Shown here in pieces: positions 1-7,980 of a stretch of DNA of 64,000 bases. The position numbers and the translations under genes were made by a program. The notes below the pieces were generated by a model. That model was not told the DNA's origin. It saw only the letters and a program-made list of their open reading frames with translations, and searched no databases. How positions within the stretch are numbered: position 1 is the stretch's first letter; the number at the start of each line of letters is the position of its first letter. Source of the stretch: G965267605 sp965267605 (GTDB lineage: Bacteria; Bacteroidota; Bacteroidia; Flavobacteriales_E; Vicingaceae); contig OZ254088.1 of the NCBI GenBank assembly GCA_965267605.1, positions 3,596,001 through 3,660,000 of the forward strand. Direction: 5' to 3'.

Positions 1-2011
1 CAGCCAATTGCCTGTAAATATCAATGTCGTCTGAGTCAACTACATCCCCGATCCGCACCTCCGCTGTAACGGCTTGGGTACCCTCATTCACACCATTGGA
101 AATAGCAATATGGGAGTGCTCATCAATAATTCCCGGTGTGATGTGTTTGCCTTTTGCATCAACCACGGTTACGCCTTCGACCGCACCTAAACCCTGACCA
201 ATTTTGTAAATCTTACCATTCCGTATCCAGATGTCACCCTTGATCTTTCCTTGTTCCTCACATGTCCAGAGCGTGGCATTGCGGTAAATGATGTTTAACT
301 GATTAGGCATTGAATCAAATCCATAAGCCATGGATGGGAACCACACCCGACCCACAGTGTCCTTCTTTGTAGGTTCGTCTTTCTTTTTACCAGCGGGAAC
401 TTTTTGCCGATTCTTGATGGCAGACCAGCTGGTCCACTTCCCACCCGGCAACTCACCTTTGCCTTCAAGAATGCCACTGTTGAAATGGACAGATCCTGAA
501 AGCCTTACGTAGCCTTTATAGTTCTTGTCATTTGGATCAAATGCCAGGGAAATCAACCTTCCATCTTGCTTAAGGATGGCTTTGATTTTCGTGGTATCTC
601 TGCTGTTCTTTAATCGCAAAGTAGCATTGAGCTTAGGCTTGCTTTTGACCGTTAGCTCGTAGATATGATCTTCAATGTTGAGGTCGTACTTGCCGGCAAG
701 GTCAATCTCTTCAGGAATTTGAACTGCATAGCGCTTGCCGTTGATCCACGATTGCTCTACTTTGAATTTCTTACCCATGAGGGTATCTCGTGTAATGATA
801 AAGTTGGCGATCTTACCAGGTACAAGTGACCCCAGTTTTTCACTCTGATTGATCAATTGAGCGGGGGTGGTAGTTAAAGCTGCCAGTACGTCTCGCGATC
901 TAATATCCCTGCTGGAGGAAAGATGTTTATGGAACCCAGCGGCCTTCTTATGTCCACTAAACGTGATAGAGAAGGGCACACCAGCCGTTTGAAGGTAATG
1001 TAGGTTACTTGGTGCGAGTTCCCAATGCTTAAGGTCCTTCATCTGCACAAGTTTTGCCTCATACGGGTCTTCTACATTGTACGGTTTAGGATAAGTAATA
1101 GGGATTACGAACCCTGCACCTGAATTCTTAATGTCATCAATGCGTTTGTATTCCTCCCCTGAACCAATGAGTACATACTGAATCCCGAATTCATCTCCCA
1201 GTCGGTCAGCCCGAAGTGCAGATAGATAGCTCCTACCCGGATCGAATATCTGTGGTAGTTCCGCGTGAGTGTTTACGGCATTTAGAGAGACGTTTCGCTC
1301 CAAGTTCTTCGGGTACTTATTGTACCATTCAGCATCGAGATAAGTTTGCCTGATAAGTGCGATCGCACCCATCAAAGAGGACGGGTAGTTCTGACGTGTT
1401 GTACCTTTCTTGAATGCCAGGTTGTTAGCCACCTCCGGTACAATCACCATCGAGTTGCTTCTCTCTTCTCCAAGATGAACAAGGCATGAAGTACCGCGCA
1501 TTATGCCGTCATGCCGATGTGTTACCACTGCTGAAAATCCTGCTGCAATTAGTTCCTTGGCCTCCTTTGGATTGACTTTGAAATAGTCTGCATTACTGGT
1601 TTCCGGATGGATGGCCTCATTCCAGGATCCTGCCCCTGGCTTTTTCGAGACAAATTGCGGTTTAGACGGTCCAACACGTTTTTTCTTCTTGGGTTGCTCT
1701 ATACCATAGGTGGCATGCAGATCGATGAAGCCAGCATAAATGAACTTGCCTTTCATGTCATGCACCACCGTATTTTTGGGAAGCGTAACACCTGCGCCTA
1801 CAGCAATGATCTCATTCTTCCTGATCAACAACGTACCCTTTGGAATAACCTGAGAAGGATTGGGAATGATCGTTGCGTTGGTAAATGCGATGAAATTATC
1901 GTCATGCGTCTTTACCCCATTTTCCGGGAAAGTTTCCTGCGCGGAAATTTGCTTACCCAACAAGAAGGTTGAGCAAACCAACACCAAACTATAAACCGAG
2001 AACCTCCCCAT
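1..2011 (-). CDS. Tandem-domain amidohydrolase, secreted (3' part beyond window)
   Basis: About 670 residues are visible from an ATG at 2011; the C-terminus lies left of the window. An N-terminal signal-like stretch (LVLVCSTFLLGKQISAQ) implies export. Two amidohydrolase-type metal-binding cores are seen. The first, near residue 97, reads DLHATYG instead of D/E-x-H-x-H, so this copy looks metal-free. The second, near residue 630, reads GIIDEHSH in the normal context of the imidazolonepropionase/dihydroorotase-like superfamily and is probably the catalytic copy. A linker around residues 430-560 has beta-rich DUF-like character and a KKKDEPTKKD run. This degenerate-plus-active architecture is common in Bacteroidota secreted amidohydrolases of about 1000 residues. 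Substrate cannot be inferred; a peptide or cyclic amide is plausible. It is divergent from the gene at 2079. Confidence 0.85.
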   Translation of the reverse strand, partial: MGRFSVYSLVLVCSTFLLGKQISAQETFPENGVKTHDDNFIAFTNATIIPNPSQVIPKGTLLIRKNEIIAVGAGVTLPKNTVVHDMKGKFIYAGFIDLHATYGIEQPKKKKRVGPSKPQFVSKKPGAGSWNEAIHPETSNADYFKVNPKEAKELIAAGFSAVVTHRHDGIMRGTSCLVHLGEERSNSMVIVPEVANNLAFKKGTTRQNYPSSLMGAIALIRQTYLDAEWYNKYPKNLERNVSLNAVNTHAELPQIFDPGRSYLSALRADRLGDEFGIQYVLIGSGEEYKRIDDIKNSGAGFVIPITYPKPYNVEDPYEAKLVQMKDLKHWELAPSNLHYLQTAGVPFSITFSGHKKAAGFHKHLSSSRDIRSRDVLAALTTTPAQLINQSEKLGSLVPGKIANFIITRDTLMGKKFKVEQSWINGKRYAVQIPEEIDLAGKYDLNIEDHIYELTVKSKPKLNATLRLKNSRDTTKIKAILKQDGRLISLAFDPNDKNYKGYVRLSGSVHFNSGILEGKGELPGGKWTSWSAIKNRQKVPAGKKKDEPTKKDTVGRVWFPSMAYGFDSMPNQLNIIYRNATLWTCEEQGKIKGDIWIRNGKIYKIGQGLGAVEGVTVVDAKGKHITPGIIDEHSHIAISNGVNEGTQAVTAEVRIGDVVDSDDIDIYRQLA

Positions 2012-2078
2012 TGAACTGGTTCTAAAGGTAGCATTTGCAATGCATTAAATATTAGCTTTACATCTTAAAACCTTCACT

Positions 2079-2510
2079 ATGCATACCGGAATGCTTCATC
2101 TTCACTCCACACTTCGGTGGATTCTTGTAGTTCTGTTGGTTGTAGCACTTATCAAGACCATTGCTGGTTGGCTGGGCAATAAACCATTTACCAATGGCGA
2201 CAAGAAGTTGCATTTGTTTCTGATGATTGCCACGCATCTCCAGTTTCTGATTGGCCTGGTTCTGATCTTTGTAAGTCCGGATGTGCAGGAACTATTCTCG
2301 AATTTCAAGGAGAACATTAAGATTCCAACATATGGTTTCTGGGTGAGCCACATGTTCTACATGTTCCTGGCGGTTGTATTGATCACCATTGGTAGAAGGA
2401 CTACCAAGAAGGGCGATGACAAGAAACGGCATAGGAATGCATTCATCTTCTACTTTTTTGGTGCCTTAATGATCGCGTTAGGCATACCTTACTTCAGGGG
2501 CTGGTTCTAA
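2079..2510 (+). CDS. Small four-helix membrane protein, cytochrome-b-like
   Basis: This 143-residue protein has four predicted membrane helices (about residues 10-28, 46-66, 88-105 and 122-140). Histidines near helix ends (LHLHSTLRW, LHLFLMIATHLQF, WVSHMFYM) could ligate heme, and relatives in Flavobacteriia are often labelled cytochrome B, but I see no proof of heme binding. A charged loop (RRTTKKGDDKKRHR) faces the cytoplasm by the positive-inside rule. It starts 67 bases from the divergent amidohydrolase and stops 3 bases before hflX, so the two are probably cotranscribed. Function unknown. Confidence 0.75.
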   Translation: MHTGMLHLHSTLRWILVVLLVVALIKTIAGWLGNKPFTNGDKKLHLFLMIATHLQFLIGLVLIFVSPDVQELFSNFKENIKIPTYGFWVSHMFYMFLAVVLITIGRRTTKKGDDKKRHRNAFIFYFFGALMIALGIPYFRGWF

Positions 2511-2513
2511 TCG

Positions 2514-3704
2514 ATGAAACATCGTTACGTAAAAAGTGAACCCAAGGAGCGGGTTGTTCTTGTTGGGGTAATCTCACGTTCTCAAAACGAAGACGATGTG
2601 GAGGAGTATCTCGATGAGTTGGAATTTCTGGCTACAACGGCTGGAGCTATCACCGAAAAGAAATTTACACAACGCATGGACGCTCCAAACCCCAAGTACT
2701 TTATTGGTAGCGGAAAGGCGGAAGAGATATTTCAATATGTGAAAGCGCACGAGATCAACAGTGTGATCTTTGATGATGAATTGAATCCATCACAGCTTAG
2801 GAATCTCGAAAAGAAATTCAATTGTAAGATCCTCGATCGGAGCAACCTGATCCTCGACATATTTGCTAAGCGTGCACAAACTGCACACGCAAAAGCTCAG
2901 GTTGAACTTGCTCAATATGAGTACCTGTTGCCAAGGCTGACCAGAATGTGGACCCACCTTGATAGAACAAAGGGAGGTATTGGATTGAGGGGACCGGGAG
3001 AAACGGAAATCGAAACCGATAGACGGATCATACGCGATAAGATATCGTTGCTGAAGAAGAAGTTGGATAAGATCGATAAACAGAAGTTGACCCAAAGAAA
3101 GAGTAGGGGGCAGTATGTGCGTGCAGCTTTGGTGGGATATACGAATGTGGGTAAATCTACCTTGATGAATATCCTCAGTAAGTCTGAAGTCTTTGCCGAG
3201 GATAAACTCTTTGCCACGCTTGATACTACTGTTCGGAAGGTGGTTATTCAAAACCTGCCGTTCCTTTTATCAGATACGGTGGGGTTTATTCGCAAATTGC
3301 CGCACCACCTCATTGAATCATTTAAGTCAACATTGGATGAGGTGCGTGAGGCTGAGGTATTGATCCATGTGGTGGATATATCGCACCCCAACTTCGAAGA
3401 TCAGTACGAGGTCGTAACACAAACCTTGCACGAGCTAGGCGCTTCAGATAAGCCAACCATTTTGGTGTTCAACAAGATCGACTCCATTCCTCTATTTGAT
3501 TTCGATGGGAATGAAGAACATAAGGAAGAACACATTCCAATGTCTATTGAAGAATTGAAACAGACATGGATGGCGAAGGTGGATCACCCTTGTGTATTTG
3601 TTTCCGCAATTAAGAAGGAGAACATTCAGGAATTGCGGGATGTGATGTACGAGCAGTTAAAGGCACGGCATCTGGCCATATACCCGAACAAGTTATTGTA
3701 TTAA
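2514..3704 (+). CDS. hflX: GTPase HflX
   Basis: A 396-residue ribosome-associated GTPase of the TRAFAC/Obg-HflX class, which in other bacteria splits stalled or hibernating 70S ribosomes. The N-terminal HflX subdomain spans roughly residues 10-110, followed by a coiled region, the glycine-rich GGIGLRGPGETEIETDRR signature (about residues 153-170) and a G domain with Walker A GYTNVGKS (209-216), DTVG (G3) and NKID (G4). The C-terminus carries an insertion with an acidic HKEEH segment before the G5 region (VSAI). Length and motif order are normal. It ends immediately before a strong bidirectional terminator. Confidence 0.97.
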   Translation: MKHRYVKSEPKERVVLVGVISRSQNEDDVEEYLDELEFLATTAGAITEKKFTQRMDAPNPKYFIGSGKAEEIFQYVKAHEINSVIFDDELNPSQLRNLEKKFNCKILDRSNLILDIFAKRAQTAHAKAQVELAQYEYLLPRLTRMWTHLDRTKGGIGLRGPGETEIETDRRIIRDKISLLKKKLDKIDKQKLTQRKSRGQYVRAALVGYTNVGKSTLMNILSKSEVFAEDKLFATLDTTVRKVVIQNLPFLLSDTVGFIRKLPHHLIESFKSTLDEVREAEVLIHVVDISHPNFEDQYEVVTQTLHELGASDKPTILVFNKIDSIPLFDFDGNEEHKEEHIPMSIEELKQTWMAKVDHPCVFVSAIKKENIQELRDVMYEQLKARHLAIYPNKLLY

Positions 3705-3708
3705 AAAA

Positions 3709-3731
3709 GGGAGCCTGTAAGCTCCCTTTTT
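3709..3731. terminator. Intrinsic terminator, bidirectional
   Basis: A perfect 6-bp stem GGGAGC / GCTCCC with loop CTGTAA is followed by five T on the plus strand and preceded by six A (T on the minus strand). It sits between convergent genes hflX and the T9SS protein and can end both transcripts. Confidence 0.85.
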
Positions 3732-3750
3732 CTTTCTTCAAGTGTCATTA

Positions 3751-5109
3751 TTAATGAACTGCGATCTTCTGCTTGTTCACCACTTTGTCCAATTCGTTTC
3801 TTACCTCAATCACATAAACACCAGCTGCCAATGAGCTTACGTCAATGGACTGATTGAATTGATGCGCAGCACTCAGTGCAATCCTTCCGTTTATATCATA
3901 AAGAACAACGGTACCGCTGTTCAATCCTTCAACAGTAATGAAATCTGCCGCAGGATTTGGATATACTTTAACCGGAAGCTGCAGGTTGTCTTCAATGAAT
4001 ACTGGCCATGCGCTGAGTTGAACATCGTCAAACTTCGCGATGTTGCCATCTGTTGATCCTGCCCATAACAGTACACGCACAGTGTCAGGCGCTGACGAGT
4101 AGGTCAGTGGTAAACTGAATCCGGTATATGAAGCAGCGTTAGGCAGTTGCATCTGGTCAGTACCAAGACTTGTCGCATTGTTACTGGCATCGAATTGAAC
4201 CACTGCCGAATCGGTGCCTGCTGAGGTGAACTTGTAGTATCCGTTCAGGTATGCATATTGTAGTGTAAATGGAATACCCACGGGTATATTGGTATTGAAA
4301 TCCCAACCACCTAGTGAAACAAACGCATACGCTGTGTCCGGGCCGTATACTGTTTGCTTTAGCTCTACTGCATAGGATCCTGAGTTGGCATCCGTTGTTC
4401 TTGAAACGATGGTGTCTCCACCAATGCCCCAGGCAGCAAAGAAGTTATTCAGTGAACCCCAGTTGTCCGGATCCGAGTATGTAAGTGGAGTCCAGTTTTC
4501 AAAGCTATGTCCTGGAATGGCACAGCTAAGGGAATTCCCTTTCTTTAGGTGAAGGCTATCAAGCATCAGCCAGGAGCCAGGTGTCATTACCTGAAGGAAA
4601 GCGTTGCTCGAAGCAGCAGCTATGATCAATGAGTCGGAGATCTGCACTCCGTAAGCGATTCTCATCGCAAATCGTTTCCAGGTAGATTGCACACCGGTGA
4701 TCTTAACCAAAGCCTGTCCGGTTGGAGTACCATTGAATTTAGGTACACACATAACCAGGGCAGTATCATTCGCTTTTACATCACACTTGTAATATCCAAC
4801 AATTGAATCCGGAGCAGCTGCACATGCAAATCCTGCAGGGCCACCGCCTGGATCTCCTTGAGTAATGTAGCCAAACGCAGTATCACCAGAGGCTTCCAGC
4901 ACAGTCCGTAGGTGTATTGAATAATTTCCAGAATAAGCGTCTGTAGATTTTGTTACAACAACTGAGTCATTGTCTTGGTTTCCATTGTCCCATGGATCTG
5001 GTTCTTCGTAGATCGTATGCGTAGTCCAATTCTCGAATCCACTGTTCGGAAGCTGCGCCATTGCTGCAATTCCGAGCAGAAGAAACATAGTAGTAGTAAT
5101 GATTCTCAT
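3751..5109 (-). CDS. Secreted T9SS protein with two repeated FENW domains
   Basis: I place the start at the ATG at 5109, giving 452 residues beginning MRIITTTMFLLLGIAAMAQ, a good signal peptide; an upstream in-frame start would add 18 residues in front of it. Two homologous segments follow, each opening with FENWT and a P-D-x-W element (about residues 20-205 and 205-370). They resemble the beta-sandwich PCMD/carbohydrate-binding-like domains of Bacteroidota surface proteins. The last about 75 residues (VKVYPNPAADF, LYDINGR, LAAGVYVIEV) form a type A T9SS sorting domain, so the protein should be exported across the outer membrane and processed by the PorU sortase. Specific ligand unknown. Confidence 0.9.
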   Translation of the reverse strand: MRIITTTMFLLLGIAAMAQLPNSGFENWTTHTIYEEPDPWDNGNQDNDSVVVTKSTDAYSGNYSIHLRTVLEASGDTAFGYITQGDPGGGPAGFACAAAPDSIVGYYKCDVKANDTALVMCVPKFNGTPTGQALVKITGVQSTWKRFAMRIAYGVQISDSLIIAAASSNAFLQVMTPGSWLMLDSLHLKKGNSLSCAIPGHSFENWTPLTYSDPDNWGSLNNFFAAWGIGGDTIVSRTTDANSGSYAVELKQTVYGPDTAYAFVSLGGWDFNTNIPVGIPFTLQYAYLNGYYKFTSAGTDSAVVQFDASNNATSLGTDQMQLPNAASYTGFSLPLTYSSAPDTVRVLLWAGSTDGNIAKFDDVQLSAWPVFIEDNLQLPVKVYPNPAADFITVEGLNSGTVVLYDINGRIALSAAHQFNQSIDVSSLAAGVYVIEVRNELDKVVNKQKIAVH

Positions 5110-5163
5110 ACGTGATAGGTTTTGATTTCGAGCAAATAACCGCAAATTTGCAGTCCAAGTCAA

Positions 5164-5179
5164 GCAAGATGCGCGCCAT
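5164..5179 (-). promoter_or_regulatory. Possible -24/-12 (sigma-54-like) promoter for the T9SS gene
   Basis: On the minus strand TGGCGC is separated by five bases from TTGCT, close to the TGGCAC-N5-TTGCW sigma-54 pattern and about 55 bases upstream of the T9SS start codon. One base of the -24 block departs from consensus. A CAAATTTG box nearer the gene is an alternative housekeeping -7 element. Confidence 0.35.
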
Positions 5180-5217
5180 CACCCTGCAGAACCCCTAATT
5201 TTATAGGGTTAGAATCC

Positions 5218-5248
5218 TTTGAGACTTAGATAAATAATGCTAAATTCG
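5218..5248 (+). promoter_or_regulatory. Bacteroidota-type promoter of the rplM operon
   Basis: TTTG (5218-5221) is followed after 19 bases by TAAATTCG (5241-5248), matching the Bacteroidota -33 TTTG / -7 TAnnTTTG arrangement except for one base. Transcription would begin near 5254, at a short CCCC-ATTTA-GGGG hairpin just before rplM. Confidence 0.6.
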
Positions 5249-5288
5249 CAGCCCCATTTAGGGGAAGTTGTGTTTTAAACAGAAGAAA

Positions 5289-5744
5289 GTGGACACTTTA
5301 AGTTATAAGACAATATCTGCTAACAGCGAAACAGCGAACAAGGAATGGATCGTTGTTGATGCGGCAGATCAAAGCCTTGGGCGTGTATGCTCAAAAGTGG
5401 CTAAGATGCTGAGAGGTAAGCACAAAACGAATTTTACACCACATGCAGATTGCGGTGACAATGTGATCGTTTTGAATGCGGACAAAGTGGTTCTTACTGG
5501 AACCAAGTGGGAAGATAAGGAGTACATCACGTTCTCTGGATACCCAAGTGGTCAGAAAAGAATTGCTGCTCAAGACCTGATGGCGAAGAATCCAATCGCG
5601 ATGGTTGAAAAAGGTGTAAAAGGTATGCTTCCTAAGAACAGACTTGGAAGAAAGCTTTTCAAGAACCTTTTCGTTTATGCGGGCACAGAGCACAAGCACG
5701 AAGCACAACAACCTAAGACAGTAGATTTAAACGAGTTTAAATAA
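5289..5744 (+). CDS. rplM: 50S ribosomal protein L13 (uL13)
   Basis: Early-assembly protein of the large ribosomal subunit. I choose the GTG at 5289, giving 151 residues beginning with the family-typical MDTLSYKTISAN; a longer frame from 5268 adds seven residues not found in relatives. Conserved parts include WIVVDAADQSLGR, ADKVVLTG, and the C-terminal KGMLPKNRLGR with LFVYAGTEHKHEAQ. The upstream AGAAGAAA is a weak purine-rich binding site. It is first in the rplM-rpsI-rpsB-tsf cluster, with rpsI following after 8 bases. Confidence 0.96.
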   Translation: MDTLSYKTISANSETANKEWIVVDAADQSLGRVCSKVAKMLRGKHKTNFTPHADCGDNVIVLNADKVVLTGTKWEDKEYITFSGYPSGQKRIAAQDLMAKNPIAMVEKGVKGMLPKNRLGRKLFKNLFVYAGTEHKHEAQQPKTVDLNEFK

Positions 5745-5752
5745 TCGGGCAC

Positions 5753-6139
5753 ATGGAAGTGTACAAAGCAACCGGAAGAAGAAAAACCTCAATCGCGAGG
5801 GTATACGTTAAGAAAGGCAAGGGTAAAATCACCGTTAACAAGAAGGATGTTAGCGATTACTTTACTACGCTAACGCATGTATACAAGATCCACCAGCCAC
5901 TACAGCTTACCGAGAATGATAAGGCATTTGATATCGATGTCAATGTTCGAGGTGGTGGTATCACCGGTCAGGCAGAAGCAGTAAGAATGGGTATCTCCAG
6001 AGCGCTGCTAGAAGTGAACCCTGATTATAGACCAGTGCTTAAGGCAGAAGGACTTCTAACGCGAGATCCTCGTATGGTAGAACGTAAGAAGTACGGTCAG
6101 AAGAAAGCACGTAAGAGATTTCAGTTCAGTAAACGTTAA
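5753..6139 (+). CDS. rpsI: 30S ribosomal protein S9 (uS9)
   Basis: A 128-residue small-subunit protein whose C-terminal tail reaches the P-site tRNA. The start YKATGRRKTSIARVY, the central NVRGGGITGQAEAVRMGISRAL and the basic end KKYGQKKARKRFQFSKR are all standard, including the terminal KR. It follows rplM by 8 bases, the usual bacterial pairing. Confidence 0.97.
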   Translation: MEVYKATGRRKTSIARVYVKKGKGKITVNKKDVSDYFTTLTHVYKIHQPLQLTENDKAFDIDVNVRGGGITGQAEAVRMGISRALLEVNPDYRPVLKAEGLLTRDPRMVERKKYGQKKARKRFQFSKR

Positions 6140-6156
6140 TAATTGTTTAGTATCGA

Positions 6157-6197
6157 AACTTTCAGGACTTCAGATATTCCTGAGCTACCTGAAAGTT
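6157..6197 (+). promoter_or_regulatory. Structured leader hairpin between rpsI and rpsB
   Basis: A perfect 10-bp inverted repeat, AACTTTCAGG (6157-6166) with CCTGAAAGTT (6188-6197), encloses a 21-base loop that can itself pair (TCAG with CTGA). No T-tract follows, so it is not a simple terminator. It ends 20 bases before the rpsB start and could be an RNA processing site or an S2-binding autoregulatory leader; this is inference. Confidence 0.5.
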
Positions 6198-6217
6198 GAT
6201 TTAAAGAAGGTAAACAG

Positions 6218-7066
6218 ATGGGTAAAATTGACATCAAACAGCTGCTCGATGCAGGTGTACACTTTGGTCACTTGAAAAGAAAGTGGCATCCGAAAATGGC
6301 TCCTTACATCTTTATGGAGCGCAACGGAATTCACATTATTGATTTGAACAAAACAGCAGCAAAGCTTGAAGAAGCGGCCGCTGCAATGCGTCAAATCGCC
6401 AAATCAGGAAAGAAGATCCTTTTCGTTGCTACCAAAAAGCAAGCGAAAGACCTTGTTGCAGAACAAGTGCTAAGGATCAACATGCCTTTCGTAACTGAAA
6501 GGTGGCCGGGTGGAATGCTTACCAACTTTGCAACGATTCGCAAGGCGGTGCGTAAGATGGGAGCTATCGACAAAATGATGGAGGACGGAACGTTTGACAC
6601 CATGTCTAAGCGGGAGCGACTTCAGGTAACAAGACAACGAGCGAAGCTTGAAAAGAACCTTGGCAGTATTGCTGAGCTTACAAGACTTCCAGCTGCGTTG
6701 TTTGTTGTTGACATTAAGAAAGAGCACATCGCTGTTGCTGAAGCGAAGAAGTTGAACATTCCAACATTTGCGATTGTTGATACCAACTCTGATCCAACGT
6801 TGGTTGACTTCGCAATTCCTGCAAACGATGATGCAGCGAAGTCTATTGCTACCATCCTGGAGTATGTAACTGCTGAAGTTGCAGAAGGTCTTTCAGAAAG
6901 AAAGAAGGAGAAGGAAAGCAAAGGCAAAGACAAGCCGAAGTCAGCTAAATCTGACAAAGGCGCGAAGAGCGGAGGAGAGGCTAAGGCGAAGAAAGAAGCC
7001 AAAGCTGAAGAAGCTCCAGCTGAGGAAGTAGCAGAAGCTACTGCAGAGAAAGAAGAAAAGGCATAA
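6218..7066 (+). CDS. rpsB: 30S ribosomal protein S2 (uS2)
   Basis: A 282-residue small-subunit protein. The core (residues 1-225) has the family hallmarks LLDAGVHFGH near the start, KKILFVATKKQAKDLV, FVTERWPGGMLTNF and IPTFAIVDTNSDPTLVDFAIPANDDA. A C-terminal extension of about 55 residues is made almost only of Lys, Glu and Ala and is likely disordered; such tails occur in other Bacteroidota S2 proteins. tsf starts 18 bases downstream, the near-universal rpsB-tsf pair. The hairpin at 6157-6197 may regulate it. Confidence 0.97.
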   Translation: MGKIDIKQLLDAGVHFGHLKRKWHPKMAPYIFMERNGIHIIDLNKTAAKLEEAAAAMRQIAKSGKKILFVATKKQAKDLVAEQVLRINMPFVTERWPGGMLTNFATIRKAVRKMGAIDKMMEDGTFDTMSKRERLQVTRQRAKLEKNLGSIAELTRLPAALFVVDIKKEHIAVAEAKKLNIPTFAIVDTNSDPTLVDFAIPANDDAAKSIATILEYVTAEVAEGLSERKKEKESKGKDKPKSAKSDKGAKSGGEAKAKKEAKAEEAPAEEVAEATAEKEEKA

Positions 7067-7084
7067 TTCCAATTTAGTATTACA

Positions 7085-7921
7085 ATGGGAAACATTACAG
7101 CAGCTGACGTTAATAAACTAAGGCAGCAAACCGGTGCGGGTATGATGGACTGCAAGAATGCACTTGTTGAAGCAGACGGTGATTTTGAGCAGGCAGTTGA
7201 TATCCTAAGAAAGAAAGGACAGAAAGTAGCAGCTAAGAGAAGCGATCGTGAAGCTTCTGAGGGTTTGGTTATCGCGAAGACTACAGATGATGGTAAGCGC
7301 GGTGTGTTGGTCGTTCTTAACTGTGAAACTGATTTTGTGGCGAAGAATGATGACTTCGGTGCATTCGCTAATAAGATTGTAGATATCGCTGTTACAAACA
7401 ATCCTTCTTCATTGGATGAGTTGAAAGGATTGTCATTTAACGGAGACGGCCTTTCAGTAGGTGATAAGATCACAGAGCAGACAGGTGTAATTGGCGAGAA
7501 GCTTGATCTTTCTGCATATGAGATCGTGAACGCGGAACGTGTGGTTGCATATAACCACCCTGGTAACAAGATTGCTACGGTTGTAGGTCTTAGCCAGGAA
7601 GCTGCACCAGAAGAGGTTGGAAAAGACGTTGCAATGCAGGTAGCCGCTATGGCTCCCGTTGCGCTTACAGCCGATGAGGTACCACAGGATGTTATCGACA
7701 GAGAAATTGAAATTGGTAAAGAACAAGCAATCCAGGAAGGTAAGCCAGCAGAGATGGCTGAGAAGATTGCCATGGGTAAGCTGAACAAGTTCTATAAAGA
7801 GAACACGTTGCTTGCACAAGCATTTATCAAAGACAATAAGAAATCAGTTGAGCAGTATCTGAAGGATCACGATGGTGATCTCACGGTTACCGGCTTCAAA
7901 AGAATTTCACTAGGTGACTAA
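7085..7921 (+). CDS. tsf: Elongation factor Ts
   Basis: A 278-residue guanine-nucleotide exchange factor for EF-Tu. The N-terminal UBA-like domain carries the signature VNKLRQQTGAGMMDCKNALVEADGD, followed by the subdomain with LNCETDFVAKND and the C-terminal dimerisation/core portion with VAAMAP. Length matches the family. The gene ends the rplM operon and is followed at once by an intrinsic terminator. Confidence 0.97.
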   Translation: MGNITAADVNKLRQQTGAGMMDCKNALVEADGDFEQAVDILRKKGQKVAAKRSDREASEGLVIAKTTDDGKRGVLVVLNCETDFVAKNDDFGAFANKIVDIAVTNNPSSLDELKGLSFNGDGLSVGDKITEQTGVIGEKLDLSAYEIVNAERVVAYNHPGNKIATVVGLSQEAAPEEVGKDVAMQVAAMAPVALTADEVPQDVIDREIEIGKEQAIQEGKPAEMAEKIAMGKLNKFYKENTLLAQAFIKDNKKSVEQYLKDHDGDLTVTGFKRISLGD

Positions 7922-7927
7922 TTAATT

Positions 7928-7954
7928 AGAGAGGATTTTTCCTCTCTTTTTTTT
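7928..7954 (+). terminator. Intrinsic terminator after tsf
   Basis: Stem AGAGAGG (7928-7934) / CCTCTCT (7941-7947) with loop ATTTTT is followed by seven T. It separates the ribosomal-protein transcript from pyrH-frr; a near-consensus -7 box (AAATTTTG, about 7959-7966) sits directly behind it. Confidence 0.88.
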
Positions 7955-7980
7955 GTCTAAATTTTGCCAACGGAAAAGCA

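Noticed and set aside
5210..5290. Ribosomal L13 leader RNA
   Set aside because: Only a 4-bp CCCC/GGGG hairpin lies in a leader of about 35 bases; too little to call a structured regulator.
6622..7788. Long open frame antisense to rpsB and tsf (388 codons)
   Set aside because: Ser/Ala/Leu-rich, mirrors the codon bias of the well-supported sense genes and has no recognisable motif.
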